Notes: generated by a model from the sequence alone, not told the origin. Shown: positions 1-9,707, counted from the first letter of the stretch. The stretch: DNA of 64,000 nucleotides from Shimia sp. R10_1 (GCF_017744095.1 NZ_JAGHQX010000003.1:62001-126000); one strand, 5' to 3'. Program-made: numbers and translations.

Positions 1-714
1 GGCGCGCATCGCCACCGGATCGTCAGTTGCCGATACCGGCTCAGGATCGCGCAACACGTATCCACGGCCCCAGACTGTTTCGATATAGTTATCGCCATCT
101 GTTGCTTCGCTCAGTTTTTTGCGCAGCTTACAGATAAACACGTCGATGATTTTGAGCTCTGGCTCATCCATGCCACCATAGAGGTGGTTCAGGAACATCT
201 CTTTGGTCAGGGTTGTGCCCTTGCGCAGGCTCAACAGCTCCAGCATTTGATATTCTTTGCCGGTCAGGTGAACGGTTTTGCCTTCGACTTCAACGGTTTT
301 GGCATCAAGGTTCACAGAGATACGGCCAGTTTTGATCACAGACTGACTGTGACCTTTCGAACGACGGATAATCGCGTGAATGCGCGCGACCAGTTCTTCG
401 CGATGGAACGGTTTGGTCAGGTAGTCATCCGCACCATAGCCAAAGCCTTTCAGCTTGCTCTCGGTGTCATCGGCACCAGAAAGGATAAGGATCGGCGTAT
501 CAATGCGCGACGTGCGCAGCTGGCGCAGCACTTCGTGACCGGGCATGTCCGGCAGACCGAGATCCAACAGAATCAAATCGTAGTCATACAACTTCGCCAA
601 ATCGATGCCTTCTTCACCGAGATCGGTGGCATAAACATTCAAATTGGCATGTGTCAGCATCATTTCGATGCTTTTGGATGTAGTAGGATCGTCTTCGACC
701 AGCAGCACTCTCAT
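1..714 (-). CDS. ctrA: Cell-cycle response regulator CtrA (3' end cut by window)
   Basis: OmpR-type two-domain response regulator that binds TTAA-type boxes and controls cell-cycle, motility and gene-transfer-agent genes in alphaproteobacteria. The protein starts [10 protein letters not shown]. The receiver domain covers about residues 1-115 with acidic residues at 7-9, the phospho-acceptor D51 (LLDLGLP) and the conserved K of LTKPF. The winged-helix domain follows (about 125-225), with the KLRKKL recognition helix and a GRGYVLRDP end. 238 codons are present without a stop, so only the last few residues can be missing. It lies downstream of sciP on the same strand, the usual roseobacter pairing. 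The upstream gap is unusually rich in TTAA boxes. Confidence 0.97.
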   Translation of the reverse strand, partial: MRVLLVEDDPTTSKSIEMMLTHANLNVYATDLGEEGIDLAKLYDYDLILLDLGLPDMPGHEVLRQLRTSRIDTPILILSGADDTESKLKGFGYGADDYLTKPFHREELVARIHAIIRRSKGHSQSVIKTGRISVNLDAKTVEVEGKTVHLTGKEYQMLELLSLRKGTTLTKEMFLNHLYGGMDEPELKIIDVFICKLRKKLSEATDGDNYIETVWGRGYVLRDPEPVSATDDPVAMRA

Positions 715-753
715 TTTGACTTCCTTACAACTGGGAGGGTTTCAGCGTTAACA

Positions 754-777
754 TTAACCTTAATGATTAAAGGTTAA
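754..777. promoter_or_regulatory. TTAA-rich inverted repeat in the ctrA promoter
   Basis: TTAACCTT and AAGGTTAA flank an 8-base centre. TTAA occurs five times, starting at 748, 754, 760, 767 and 774, the last three exactly 7 bases apart. CtrA recognises TTAA half-sites, so autoregulation is likely. However, no pair has the classical N7 gap between half-sites, so the mode of binding is uncertain. A GATTC site (the GANTC class methylated by CcrM) lies at 806-810, just upstream. Confidence 0.5.
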
Positions 778-814
778 CGACCCGTTACCAGTTTAGAAAG
801 GTTAAGATTCAAAA

Positions 815-1093
815 TCAGTTGTGCCGAAATCTTTGTATCGCAGTTGCTTTCAAAGCCTCTTGACCATGGGTTGACACAGCGGTCACCCATTCGTTGAATT
901 CGTCATCGCTTATTTTATATGTTTCAAGCGCTTCGCGTTTGGTGATCAATCCATAGGCCACACCGCGCACAACCGCAGCCTTGCGTGATGCCACCCACCG
1001 CTTGGTGTTGGCAGACGGCAAATCCGCGCGGGTCATCACCTGCCCATCTGACAGGGTAACGCACCTTGGCCCTTCAACTTTTTTCAAAAACAT
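815..1093 (-). CDS. sciP: CtrA inhibitor SciP (DUF1153)
   Basis: Small helix-turn-helix protein of 92 residues. In Caulobacter, SciP binds CtrA and represses CtrA-activated promoters in G1. Recognised from the family hallmark start MFLKKVEGPRCV, the LPSANTKRWVASRKAAVV core (about residues 25-42) and the tetrahelical HTH segment around YKISDDEFNEWV. The length is normal. It is transcribed in the same direction as ctrA, 100 bases upstream of it, so the pair may form a feedback unit. A CtrA-like box lies upstream of its start. Function is transferred from the family; identity is secure. Confidence 0.93.
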   Translation of the reverse strand: MFLKKVEGPRCVTLSDGQVMTRADLPSANTKRWVASRKAAVVRGVAYGLITKREALETYKISDDEFNEWVTAVSTHGQEALKATAIQRFRHN

Positions 1094-1136
1094 TTCGTCC
1101 GTCTCCTCGAATGAGGAAAATTTTCGACGAAGGGAC

Positions 1137-1151
1137 TTAACGACGCCCTAA
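1137..1151. promoter_or_regulatory. Probable CtrA box between sciP and mnmA
   Basis: TTAA-N7-CTAA, one mismatch from the CtrA consensus TTAA-N7-TTAA. It begins 44 bases upstream of the sciP start, a position consistent with CtrA control of sciP. Inference from motif only. Confidence 0.4.
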
Positions 1152-1217
1152 AGCGCCCCTTGAGAGTATCTAAGATTTTCCTATATTCTCGACGACTTCT
1201 GATAAGAGAGACTCACC

Positions 1218-2363
1218 ATGGCGCTTGACAGCGACACCCCCCTTAATTCCTTGGGCTTTGCGAAGCCCCCTTCTGAGACCCGTGTGGTCGTGGCCATGTC
1301 TGGCGGTGTCGACAGCTCCGTTGTGGCCGCACAGTTGGCTGACGAAGGCTATGATGTTGTGGGTGTGACCTTGCAACTATACGACCATGGCGCCGCTTTG
1401 GCCAAAAAAGGCGCGTGTTGTGCGGGAATCGATATTCACGATGCCCGCCGCGTGGCAGAGGAAAAAGGCTTCCCGCACTATGTCTTGGATTATGAGAACA
1501 TTTTCCAGGACGCGGTGATTGATGAGTTCGCAGACAGCTACCTGAGCGGCGCCACCCCCGTGCCCTGCATTCGGTGCAATGAACGTGTGAAGTTCAAGGA
1601 TCTTCTGGAAACCGCAAAGGATCTCGATGCGGATTGCATGGCCACGGGCCACTACATTCAGCGCAAAGTCGGAGACAACGGGCCGGAGCTACACTCCGCG
1701 GCTGATGCCCGCCGCGATCAAAGCTACTTCCTGTTTTCGACCACTCCAGAGCAGCTGGACTACCTTCGGTTCCCGCTGGGTCATTTGCCCAACAAAGACG
1801 CAACACGGGCCCTAGCTGCTGAATATGGGCTGTCGGTGGCAGACAAGCCTGACAGTCAGGATATCTGCTTCGTGCCAAATGGCGACTATGCCAGCGTGAT
1901 TGAAAAACTACGTCCAGGTGCCGCAGATGCTGGAGAGATTGTGGATCACGAAGGCAAGGTGCGGGGCACGCACAACGGTGTGATTCACTACACCATTGGC
2001 CAGCGCCGAGGGCTTGGCATCGGCGGACTGAGCGAGCCGCTCTATGTGGTGAAGCTGGACGTAGACAAGAAGCAGGTGGTTGTTGGGCCCAAGCATATGC
2101 TCTCAACCCGCATCGTGCCTGTGCGTGAAATCAACTGGCTAGGGGATGAACCGTTTGAGTCACGTGCTGAATGGCATCTGGCGGTCAAAGTGCGCTCGAC
2201 CCGTCCGCCACGCGAAGCGATTATTCGTCCCACCGGTCCGACCACAGCTGAGGTAGAATTGCTCACCCCAGAAGAAGGTGTGTCTCCCGGTCAGGCCTGT
2301 GTGTTCTATGACACCGACAGCTCACGTATCTTTGGCGGTGGCTGGATCTGGCGTGGCTACTAA
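1218..2363 (+). CDS. mnmA: tRNA 2-thiouridylase MnmA
   Basis: ATP-dependent thiolase that places the 2-thio group on U34 of tRNA-Lys, -Glu and -Gln. The PP-loop SGGVDSS is at residues 28-34. The two catalytic-site cysteines fit C120 in the PCIRCN motif and C217 in DICFVPNG. The C-terminal beta-barrel domains and the [10 protein letters not shown] segment are present. At 381 aa it is of normal length. An AGAGAG ribosome site precedes the ATG. It is divergent from sciP, and its stop overlaps the end of the convergent membrane-protein gene by four bases. Confidence 0.96.
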   Translation: MALDSDTPLNSLGFAKPPSETRVVVAMSGGVDSSVVAAQLADEGYDVVGVTLQLYDHGAALAKKGACCAGIDIHDARRVAEEKGFPHYVLDYENIFQDAVIDEFADSYLSGATPVPCIRCNERVKFKDLLETAKDLDADCMATGHYIQRKVGDNGPELHSAADARRDQSYFLFSTTPEQLDYLRFPLGHLPNKDATRALAAEYGLSVADKPDSQDICFVPNGDYASVIEKLRPGAADAGEIVDHEGKVRGTHNGVIHYTIGQRRGLGIGGLSEPLYVVKLDVDKKQVVVGPKHMLSTRIVPVREINWLGDEPFESRAEWHLAVKVRSTRPPREAIIRPTGPTTAEVELLTPEEGVSPGQACVFYDTDSSRIFGGGWIWRGY

Positions 2364-2938
2364 ACCGCGTCGGTCGCGGTGTTCAGCACAACGTAGAGCC
2401 CGATTGCGATCATAACGTAAGGCGCAAACCGCTCCAATCGGGCCACCTGCGCCACGCGACTAGGTGCAAATTGCCCGATCAGGGCGCCAGCCAAAGCGAG
2501 CGCCATCGCTGACACAGCCGCCCCCAAGAGTACAGGTGCGGAAAAGGCGGCGCGCGAATCCGCTAAAAGCGGCGCAAACACTGCAAATGTGTCAAACGAC
2601 AGGCTCAAAAACAGCAGGGTCAATGCAAACACCTGCGGTTTTACTGTTGGCGATTGTGTCTCTGTTGAGGAGTCATCTCCCCCTCGCCACAGCGACCACA
2701 GGCCTAACACAATTGGAATTACGCCGAGGTATCCCACAGGTATCGGCAACTCTGTGTCCACACGCTCCGCCACAAAAAAAGCCGCTGCCAAAACCGCGAC
2801 TTGCGCCAGAAGATAGCCGGAAATTGCAGGACGCCGGCCAACCGTCGCAATCAAACCAATCAGAATAATCAGATTGTCCAGATTGGTCGCCACATGAGCA
2901 ACCGCAGAAGAGACCGCTAAAGTGGCAATCTCGATCAT
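2360..2938 (-). CDS. CadD/LysE-like membrane transporter
   Basis: 192-residue, very hydrophobic protein with about five or six predicted membrane helices. The N-terminal [13 protein letters not shown] segment resembles the TN(I/L)DD motif of cadmium-resistance (CadD) transporters in the LysE exporter superfamily. A hydrophilic loop rich in S/T/Q sits at about residues 88-102. Its start overlaps the lpxB stop in an ATGA arrangement, so it is probably the last gene of the lpx operon, although its role there is unknown. Substrate cannot be told from sequence. The 3' end overlaps mnmA tail to tail. Confidence 0.75.
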   Translation of the reverse strand: MIEIATLAVSSAVAHVATNLDNLIILIGLIATVGRRPAISGYLLAQVAVLAAAFFVAERVDTELPIPVGYLGVIPIVLGLWSLWRGGDDSSTETQSPTVKPQVFALTLLFLSLSFDTFAVFAPLLADSRAAFSAPVLLGAAVSAMALALAGALIGQFAPSRVAQVARLERFAPYVMIAIGLYVVLNTATDAV

Positions 2939-4092
2939 CCCTTCAGGCCTTCCAGAACCGCCCGCGCGGCGCGCAGCCCCGGTGCCTCTTGCCCTTTTCC
3001 CAGACGCTCCATGGTCAGGCTCATGGCCGCATTCTGGGCGTCGGGATTTTCCAAAACACGTAAGATCGCAGGCGCGATGTCTTTGGGCAGAAACGCAGGG
3101 CCCAAAAATTCCTCAACGGTGCGGGTCTCAGACACCAGATTGACCAACGTCACTGTATCTATCAACGCCATGCGGCTCATGATCTGCCAGCTCAGCCAAC
3201 TCATGTCGTAGGCCACAACCATAGGCGTCGCGCTGGCGGCCAGTTCCAGTGACACCGTGCCAGAAGCGGCCAAAGCCACATCAGCCGCTGCAAAGGCCGC
3301 GCGCTTCTGAGCAAGTCCGTCCGCCTGCCCCAGCTGGTTGGGATCAAGCACAATCGGGGCATGTGGCCATGCCGCGACCGCTTCTTTCACAGCCTCTGCC
3401 ACCGGCGCCGCCGCTGGCACCACCACCTGCAGATCCGGCTTTTCTGCTTTCAGTAGCCCCACCACTTCACCAAAGGCAGGCGTCAGCCGCGCAACTTCGC
3501 CCCGCCGCGACCCCGGCAAAGCAACCAACAGCGGCGCATCTCCGATGTCATGCTGCGCCCGAAACGCCGCGACCTCTTCTGTGCTGGCCACAGGCTCTGT
3601 CACAACCGGATGCCCAACAAAATCGCAGCGCAGCCCTGCCGCCTCCATGTAAGGCGGCTCAAACGGAAGCAGTGCAAGCACATGATCGACTGAACGGGCC
3701 ATTTTCTGCGCTCTTTTGGGACGCCAGGCCCAAACCGAGGGAGCGACATAATGCACACAACGGATCACGCTTTTGGCTTTCACCTCACGCGCCACACGCA
3801 GGCAAAAATCAGGGCTGTCTATGGTGATCAGCACATCGGGCTGCCAATCAACAACTGCCGCTGCGGTTTGATGCATCCGTTTCACGAGATGGCGATACTT
3901 CGGCAGCACCTCTGCGATACCCATCACGCTCAGCTCATCCATGGGAAACAGGCTCTCAAGCCCCTGCGCGCCCATCAATGGGCCACCCACCCCGGCGAAT
4001 TGAACATCCGGCATCAACTGGCGTAACCCCTCCATCAAGGCCCCGCCCAACCGGTCGCCCGACAGTTCTCCAGCGACCAGAAATACCTTCAT
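2935..4092 (-). CDS. lpxB: Lipid-A-disaccharide synthase LpxB
   Basis: Glycosyltransferase (GT19) that joins UDP-2,3-diacylglucosamine and lipid X into the tetraacyl disaccharide 1-phosphate of lipid A at the inner face of the cytoplasmic membrane. The start MKVFLVAGELSGDRLGG and later blocks FVGHPV, LPGSRRGEV and VAYDMSWLSW are family hallmarks. At 385 aa it has the full usual length. It overlaps lpxI by one base and the downstream transporter gene by four, so the genes are translationally coupled. Confidence 0.96.
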   Translation of the reverse strand: MKVFLVAGELSGDRLGGALMEGLRQLMPDVQFAGVGGPLMGAQGLESLFPMDELSVMGIAEVLPKYRHLVKRMHQTAAAVVDWQPDVLITIDSPDFCLRVAREVKAKSVIRCVHYVAPSVWAWRPKRAQKMARSVDHVLALLPFEPPYMEAAGLRCDFVGHPVVTEPVASTEEVAAFRAQHDIGDAPLLVALPGSRRGEVARLTPAFGEVVGLLKAEKPDLQVVVPAAAPVAEAVKEAVAAWPHAPIVLDPNQLGQADGLAQKRAAFAAADVALAASGTVSLELAASATPMVVAYDMSWLSWQIMSRMALIDTVTLVNLVSETRTVEEFLGPAFLPKDIAPAILRVLENPDAQNAAMSLTMERLGKGQEAPGLRAARAVLEGLKG

Positions 4093-4892
4093 CAGAGCAC
4101 GCGCCCCATCAGGAAAAGCCCGCTGCGGGCTAGCGCAGCAAGGGTTTCTTCACGGTCAATGATCATCACCTTGCCCGCGTCAACGACAATGCCCTCAACA
4201 CCAGCTGCTGCCGCGGCGTCTACCGTCGCAGGGCCAATAGCTGGCATATCCACACGCAGATCCTGCCCCCGCTTGGGCGCTTTCACAAAAACGCCTTTTC
4301 CACGCCGCAGCGACTGCGGTGTTTCACCCACAAAGCGCAGCAAAGCATCGGTGCCTTGCAGGGTTTCAATGCCCAAGCACAGGCCAGCCGCGACAACCAC
4401 GCCCTGCCCGACGTCAAGTGGCGACAGCGTATCCAGAATTGAGACCGCGCGTGTTGCATCTGATAGCGCGGCATCTGAGGGTGCAGGGCCGGCAATCAGC
4501 CCCTCCTCAGCACAGATACCCGGCAACAGGCTATGCGCGCCCACAACCTCAAATCCCTGCTCTTCGAAGACCGCAATGATCAGCCGCAAAATGGCATCAT
4601 CACCCCCTTGAAGCGCAGGCAATAGGCGCGGCGCAATGGCCATCATACCGGCATCAAAGCGGGTTGGATCCAGCGCAGGACGTCCCAGGGCCCCAGCCAT
4701 CACCAACTTCGTGACACCTGCTTCATGCAATGCTGCAAACAGCGCCCCCATTTCTTCGAACCGATGCTGATGCACGTTGCCACGCATGGCGTGAGCAACG
4801 CCGTCAAACACCACGCAATGGGCGTCTGGATGCGCCTCTGCCAATGCTGGCGGCAGATTGCCACCACCACAAAGAATCGCCAGTTTGCTCAT
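4092..4892 (-). CDS. lpxI: UDP-2,3-diacylglucosamine pyrophosphatase LpxI
   Basis: Hydrolyses UDP-2,3-diacylglucosamine to lipid X, the step done by LpxH in enterobacteria; alphaproteobacteria use the unrelated LpxI (DUF1009). Seen here are the GGGNLPP start block, the VMAGALGRP segment and the C-terminal domain with VDMPAIGPATV and GIVVDAGK. 266 aa, normal size. It sits between lpxA and lpxB, as usual for the class, giving consecutive lipid A steps in one operon. Confidence 0.94.
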   Translation of the reverse strand: MSKLAILCGGGNLPPALAEAHPDAHCVVFDGVAHAMRGNVHQHRFEEMGALFAALHEAGVTKLVMAGALGRPALDPTRFDAGMMAIAPRLLPALQGGDDAILRLIIAVFEEQGFEVVGAHSLLPGICAEEGLIAGPAPSDAALSDATRAVSILDTLSPLDVGQGVVVAAGLCLGIETLQGTDALLRFVGETPQSLRRGKGVFVKAPKRGQDLRVDMPAIGPATVDAAAAAGVEGIVVDAGKVMIIDREETLAALARSGLFLMGRVL

Positions 4893-4916
4893 ATCAGCCT
4901 CAATCGAAAAGACGGC

Positions 4917-5714
4917 TTAGCGCGGTGTCAGGAAGGACCGGTCGGTCTCCCCCAGAACAAAAGCCACGATTTCCTGCACATAGTCGCTGTCGGAATCCTC
5001 ACCCAAACGCTTGGCACGCTCAAGGAAAGCGCCTTCCCCCTGTGCCAGCATCTGAAACGCAGCCCGCAGCGCGGTGATATCCGCGCGCGCAACGCCGCGC
5101 CGCTTCAAGCCTACAAGGTTAAGCCCATCCAGCTCGCCGCGTGGCCCCTGCACCAATCCATATGGAATGACATCGTTGGTCACCATGGACACTGCACCAA
5201 TGATCGCGCCACGGCCGATCCGTACCCACTGATGAATGCCGCAAAGCCCGCCGATAATGACATCGTCCTCAATGATACAATGCCCGGCCACAGCCGCTGA
5301 ATTCACCACAATCACGCGATCACCGATTTGGGCATCATGCGCAATGTGGCAGCCAGCCATAAACAACCCGTCGTTGCCGACAAGGGTCACACCGCCACCG
5401 CCTTCTGTGCCGGTGTTCATCGTGACATGTTCACGAATGCGGTTGCGCTCACCGATGACAAGCTTGCTGGCTTCGCCATCAAACTTCAGATCTTGTGGCA
5501 CTTCACCAATCACCGAAAAGCTGAAGATCTCTGTCTCCGCGCCAATCTCAGTGTTGCCAGTCACAACCACATGGCTTTTGAGCACAACATTCTTGTGCAG
5601 AACAACCTGTGGCCCCACAACGCAAAACGGGCCAACAACGCAGCCCTCCGCGATGCTGGCGCCCGCTTCAATGACGGCTGAGGCGTGAATTTGAGCAGAG
5701 TCCGAAACTCCCAT
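4917..5714 (-). CDS. lpxA: UDP-N-acetylglucosamine acyltransferase LpxA
   Basis: First enzyme of lipid A synthesis; transfers a hydroxyacyl chain from ACP to UDP-GlcNAc. The left-handed beta-helix is visible as hexapeptide repeats across about residues 5-185 (for example IHASAVIEAGASIAEGCVVGP). The helix includes HDAQIGDRVIV, which carries the catalytic histidine region. A helical C-terminal domain follows. 265 aa, normal. fabZ starts just five bases upstream of it, the common fabZ-lpxA arrangement. Confidence 0.96.
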   Translation of the reverse strand: MGVSDSAQIHASAVIEAGASIAEGCVVGPFCVVGPQVVLHKNVVLKSHVVVTGNTEIGAETEIFSFSVIGEVPQDLKFDGEASKLVIGERNRIREHVTMNTGTEGGGGVTLVGNDGLFMAGCHIAHDAQIGDRVIVVNSAAVAGHCIIEDDVIIGGLCGIHQWVRIGRGAIIGAVSMVTNDVIPYGLVQGPRGELDGLNLVGLKRRGVARADITALRAAFQMLAQGEGAFLERAKRLGEDSDSDYVQEIVAFVLGETDRSFLTPR

Positions 5715-5719
5715 GAGAC

Positions 5720-6184
5720 TTACTCCTTGGGCAGGTCCATCATGGCAGTGAATTCAACTTCACACGCCACTTCACCGTCAACTGTGGCTGTGCCAGCAAA
5801 CTTCCAGACCTTGCCACCAGGCTTGCCCCGTGTCGTGGTCACACGCATTTCAAGCACATCGCCGGGCACCACCATCCGGCGGAACTTACATTTGTCGATG
5901 CCCATGAAATATACCAACAGATCTTTGTCAGCCATATCAAGCGCCACGCCCACCATCACAGCAGAGGTTTGTGCCATTGCTTCCACAATCGTCACGCCCG
6001 GCATGATTGGCTTGGACGGAAAATGTCCCTGAAAATGCGGCTCATTCATGGTGACGTTCTTGATGCCGGTTGCAGAAGCGTACCCATCAATGTCAACAAC
6101 TTTGTCCACCAGCAGAAACGGGTAGCGATGAGGAATGATCCGTTGGATCAGATCAATATCGGCACTCTTAAGCTCTTGAGACAT
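5720..6184 (-). CDS. fabZ: 3-hydroxyacyl-ACP dehydratase FabZ
   Basis: Hot-dog fold dehydratase of fatty-acid elongation; it competes with LpxA for hydroxymyristoyl-ACP, which explains the clustering. The motif HFQGHFP gives catalytic H54, followed by PxMPGV and E68 of VEAMAQ. I start at ATG 6184 because AGGAG precedes it at good spacing. The open frame runs 36 codons further upstream but that part has no family similarity. 154 aa, normal. Confidence 0.95.
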   Translation of the reverse strand: MSQELKSADIDLIQRIIPHRYPFLLVDKVVDIDGYASATGIKNVTMNEPHFQGHFPSKPIMPGVTIVEAMAQTSAVMVGVALDMADKDLLVYFMGIDKCKFRRMVVPGDVLEMRVTTTRGKPGGKVWKFAGTATVDGEVACEVEFTAMMDLPKE

Positions 6185-6301
6185 TTTGCGCTCCTGCTGC
6201 GTCTTGTTTGGTGTTGTAGCCCTAGCAATCCCCGGCGCGAGGGGCAAGCATGCGCCCCGAGGAAGCGATGCGTTATCGCGGCCAAAATGCACGAAAAGCG
6301 A

Positions 6302-6895
6302 TCAGTTGTCCTGACCGGCATCCTGCGAATTGTCGCCTTGCACGCGGCCATCGCCAAGTCTCTGATTGAGACGTTGAATCGCTATGGTCGTAATATCAAT
6401 TGAGGGATCAGCCAGCAGCGTGTCGCGCCGCTCCATTATTACACTCGCTTCTGCTTCACGCATGAGATCGGTTAAAATTGGGCTGGCCGCGCGAATAAAC
6501 TCTTCCTCTTCACGCTTTCGGCGCACCTCAATATTGCGCGATTTCTGCTCTTGCTCGATGCGGATCTGTACCACACGAGCGTCAAAAGCATCGGCAATGG
6601 CGCGAAATGCTTTCGGATCCATACCCTCGCGCTGAGCAGTCAATTCCCGCTCTTCTTCGGTGAGTTCAGCTTGAATGCGTCGGTTCTCTGCCAGAAGCAC
6701 CGCTTCTTCTGCAGCGAGTTCTTGGCTGACCCGCAACCCAAATAGGGATTGCGCATACATCACCTCACTGTCCACCGTCAGGACCGCCGCGATAGGCACG
6801 ACGCTCTCCGGCGATGCGACCTCCTGTGCAAAAGTGGCGGGCGCTTCCAAGAGCCCCGCCACCCCGATCGCAACCCCTGCAAGCAGGCCGCGCAT
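6302..6895 (-). CDS. skp: Periplasmic chaperone Skp/OmpH family
   Basis: Holdase that carries unfolded outer-membrane proteins to BamA. A signal peptide is visible (hydrophobic stretch, then APATFAQE). The mature part is mostly helical, with a charged coiled-coil section at about residues 65-145 (EEERELTAQ, RRKREEEEF) that forms the tentacles. A GTG two codons earlier, directly after the bamA stop, is an alternative start. It lies immediately downstream of bamA on the same strand, as in most Gram-negative genomes. Confidence 0.9.
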   Translation of the reverse strand: MRGLLAGVAIGVAGLLEAPATFAQEVASPESVVPIAAVLTVDSEVMYAQSLFGLRVSQELAAEEAVLLAENRRIQAELTEEERELTAQREGMDPKAFRAIADAFDARVVQIRIEQEQKSRNIEVRRKREEEEFIRAASPILTDLMREAEASVIMERRDTLLADPSIDITTIAIQRLNQRLGDGRVQGDNSQDAGQDN

Positions 6896-6901
6896 CAGCA
6901 C

Positions 6902-9271
6902 TTAAAACTGCGCACTGATGGTGAAGTCAAAGTTCTGCTCTCGGTCGAACTCTTCTTTCTGCAGCGCTTTTGTAAAGTTAAAGCGCAGCGGCCCAATTGG
7001 CGTGTTCCAGAAAATGGAGGCACCGATCACATGGCGCAGCGAGAAATCTTCACCGACCACATTGGGAGACGTCTGATCCAGCCCCCACAAAGAGCCTACA
7101 TCATAAAACAGACCACCCGTAATCCCGAGTTCCTCTGGCAGGCCAAGCGGGAACTCCGCCTCAAAGCGTGCGACGGCATAAAAGTTGCCGCCCAAAGCAT
7201 CATCAAACGTCGTGCCACCGCTGGTGCCCTGTTCACGTGGACCAATACCATAAGGCTCAAAACCGCGAATATTGCGGGCTGTCACGATGAAGCGGTCGTC
7301 AATGCGGCTGTCATTGTCTGGCGAGTAAAGCGCGCCCCCCTGCAAGGTTGCCCGCAACGTGACTTCTTCATTCAACACCAACGCTTCGGCCACGGCGCGA
7401 CCCGTCGTCTCAACATAAGTGTAATCCCCACCTATGCCGCCAAACTCCTGACCGAATTCCAGCAAGAAACCGCGTGTCGGATCAAGGCCCGAGCGACGCG
7501 TGTCATAGCGGTAGGTATAACCAACCGAACTCTTCCAGATGTCACCGCGTGCAGCTTCCTGGTTGATGATCGTGTCATTCAGATCAGTGCCTTGCTCGAT
7601 GCTCATATCCGAATTGATCAACGAGTACCGCAGCTGCATACGAGAGTACTCGCCAAGCTGGAAGCCCATCGATGGCGTAAAGTCACCAACGGTGTTGCTG
7701 AAACGCGCATCACTTGGCTCAAACTCGCGATACGACAAATTAAACCCAGCACTCAAATCCCGCCCAAGAAACGCAGGTTCCTGGAAGGACAAGCCATAGT
7801 CTACAATGTCAGACGAGGTCGAGAACGACAGGTTCAAGTTCTGTCCACGCCCAAGGAAGTTCGCCTCACTAAAGCGGACCGCAAGGCCAATCCCGTCATT
7901 GGTTGAGTATGTACCACCAAGAGAAAGCGAGCCTGTGGGCTGTTCTTCTACATCAACATCCACAATCACCTGACTGGGGCTGCTGCCTTCACGTGCATTG
8001 ACCTCAGCATTTGCAAAGAAGCCAAGCGCCCGAATGCGTTCGGCACTCTCTCGAATTTCGCGCGGATTGAAGGGGTCGCCTTCCACAATACGGAACTGCT
8101 GGCGGATCACTTTGTCGAGGGTTGTTGTGTTGCCCTCAATATCGATCCGCTCAACAAAAATCTTTGGTCCGCGTGTGATGACAAAATCCACATCGAGTGT
8201 CAGATCACGGTCATTGCGTGTGATGCGCGGATCGACACGAATGAAATCTTCGCCCTCTTTCAGCGCGAAACGCTCCATGCGCGCGATCGAGCTCTCAACC
8301 AAGCTCGGCGTGTATACCACGCCAGGTTTCAGACGCAGAGTTTCCAAATAGGCCTGCGCGTCCAAACCTTCGATATCGGAAGAGGCAGAAATCTGACCAA
8401 ATTTGAACTGCTGCCCTTCTTCGACATTGAAGGTCACAAAGTAGCTGTCTCGCTCACGGGAGAGCTCAGCGTTCACACTCAGCGTGCGGAAATCGACATA
8501 TCCTCGGGACAGGTAGAAGTCGCGCAGCACTTGTTTGTCAAATTCGATACGGTCGTTGACGAAGGTATCTTGCTGAAAGAACGCCCGCAGCAGGCCGGCT
8601 TGTTTTGTATTCAAAACCCGGCGTAGGCGACTGTCTCCAAAGTTCTGGTTGCCCACAAACCCGATACGCTCAATCTCTACGATCCCGCCCTCAAAGACCT
8701 CAAACACCAGATCAGCGCGGTTGTCGCTGCGGCGAATGATACGCGGTGTGACGCGCGCGGCCAAACGGCCGGACTCTGCATAGGCTTGTGTGATGCGTGC
8801 AGCGTCACGCTCAGCCACAGTGGGGTTCAGTACCCGGCGCGGCTCAGATTCAACCAGGCCCTCAAGCGCATCGTCTTTCAGGCGCTGGTTGCCTTCAAAG
8901 CTGATGCGGTTGATCGTCGGATATTCCGTGACCTTGATGGTCAGCGTGTTACCACTGGGGACAAGCTCAACAGTCTCAAACAGTCCGCTTTCCAAAACGC
9001 GCTGGTAGGCGGCATTCAACTGGCCACCTGTCACAGGCTGCCCTGTCTGCAGGCCGGCATAGTTGGTGATCGCAGAGGATTCGATCCGCTGGTTTCCGTC
9101 CACGCGAATTGAGCCAAAGTTATAGTTCTGTGCATGGCCAACGCTCGGCATCGCGACCATAGCCGCGAGCGCCGCAGCAAAGGCTGCGCTATAAATTCCT
9201 GTCACAAAACGCCTGCTCTGCGCCTCGTCACGGTCTTTGGTTGTTACCAAAGCACATGTTTGTTTGGTCAT
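6902..9271 (-). CDS. bamA: Outer-membrane assembly factor BamA
   Basis: Beta-barrel that folds and inserts outer-membrane proteins. A signal peptide ends near GHAQN, followed by five POTRA repeats over roughly residues 45-420 and the 16-strand barrel to the terminal phenylalanine (TISAQF). The barrel carries the VRGF-type lid motif (NIRGFEPYGIGP). About 789 aa, normal. ATG 9271 is preferred over the TTG two codons upstream. It is followed directly by skp. BamE of the same machinery is encoded at 59.8 kb. Confidence 0.96.
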   Translation of the reverse strand: MTKQTCALVTTKDRDEAQSRRFVTGIYSAAFAAALAAMVAMPSVGHAQNYNFGSIRVDGNQRIESSAITNYAGLQTGQPVTGGQLNAAYQRVLESGLFETVELVPSGNTLTIKVTEYPTINRISFEGNQRLKDDALEGLVESEPRRVLNPTVAERDAARITQAYAESGRLAARVTPRIIRRSDNRADLVFEVFEGGIVEIERIGFVGNQNFGDSRLRRVLNTKQAGLLRAFFQQDTFVNDRIEFDKQVLRDFYLSRGYVDFRTLSVNAELSRERDSYFVTFNVEEGQQFKFGQISASSDIEGLDAQAYLETLRLKPGVVYTPSLVESSIARMERFALKEGEDFIRVDPRITRNDRDLTLDVDFVITRGPKIFVERIDIEGNTTTLDKVIRQQFRIVEGDPFNPREIRESAERIRALGFFANAEVNAREGSSPSQVIVDVDVEEQPTGSLSLGGTYSTNDGIGLAVRFSEANFLGRGQNLNLSFSTSSDIVDYGLSFQEPAFLGRDLSAGFNLSYREFEPSDARFSNTVGDFTPSMGFQLGEYSRMQLRYSLINSDMSIEQGTDLNDTIINQEAARGDIWKSSVGYTYRYDTRRSGLDPTRGFLLEFGQEFGGIGGDYTYVETTGRAVAEALVLNEEVTLRATLQGGALYSPDNDSRIDDRFIVTARNIRGFEPYGIGPREQGTSGGTTFDDALGGNFYAVARFEAEFPLGLPEELGITGGLFYDVGSLWGLDQTSPNVVGEDFSLRHVIGASIFWNTPIGPLRFNFTKALQKEEFDREQNFDFTISAQF

Positions 9272-9479
9272 TCCCAAACTCCGAAGTATCCCTGTACACG
9301 ATGTGAGTACCGGGATTACCCGACGTTGTCAAAACAGCAATAGCAGGAATCTTGCCACTGTTTCTTGTTGCCAACACACCAAAGATGGCAGGTGCCGCAC
9401 GAACAGCTACTGGATATAGCGTAACTCCGCGCAGAAATCGCGCCGCGCGCGCAGCAAACGGGAGAAGTGATTTACCCTG

Positions 9480-9611
9480 TTAGTGGATCAAACTGCTGAT
9501 ATAGGCCCCAATAATTAGCCCAGCCACAACAGCAGACGGATACACAAAACGGTCCCAATTGATATCAATCAAAAGACCAATTGCGCGATATCCATTTGTG
9601 ATTGTTTGCAT
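9480..9611 (-). CDS. Small single-pass membrane protein (43 aa)
   Basis: Short open frame between rseP and bamA, on their strand. The protein starts MQTITNGYRAIG, has the charged stretch IDINWDRF, and ends in one hydrophobic helix (VVAGLIIGAYISSLI). The composition (amphipathic N-terminus, then a single membrane span) is what a real small inner-membrane protein looks like. The region otherwise holds nothing. The ribosome site is weak (TTGGGGC). The function is unknown; a role linked to envelope stress or RseP would be speculation. Confidence 0.55.
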   Translation of the reverse strand: MQTITNGYRAIGLLIDINWDRFVYPSAVVAGLIIGAYISSLIH

Positions 9612-9684
9612 TTATCTAGCCCCAAATCTTAGATCCGTATTGATCTGTAAAGACAATAATAACTTTTGATTGGGGCAGAATTAG

Positions 9685-9707
9685 GGCGCGCAAAAAATCT
9701 GCGCGCC
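9685..9707 (-). terminator. Hairpin after rseP
   Basis: GGCGCGCA and TGCGCGCC form an 8-bp stem around a 7-base A-rich loop, 43 bases past the rseP stop. There is no strong T tract after it on the minus strand, so it may be only a partial terminator or an mRNA-stabilising stem. Confidence 0.45.

Noticed and set aside
6749..7906. A 385-codon plus-strand frame across skp and bamA
   Set aside because: Antisense to two well-supported envelope genes; low-complexity basic protein with no motif.
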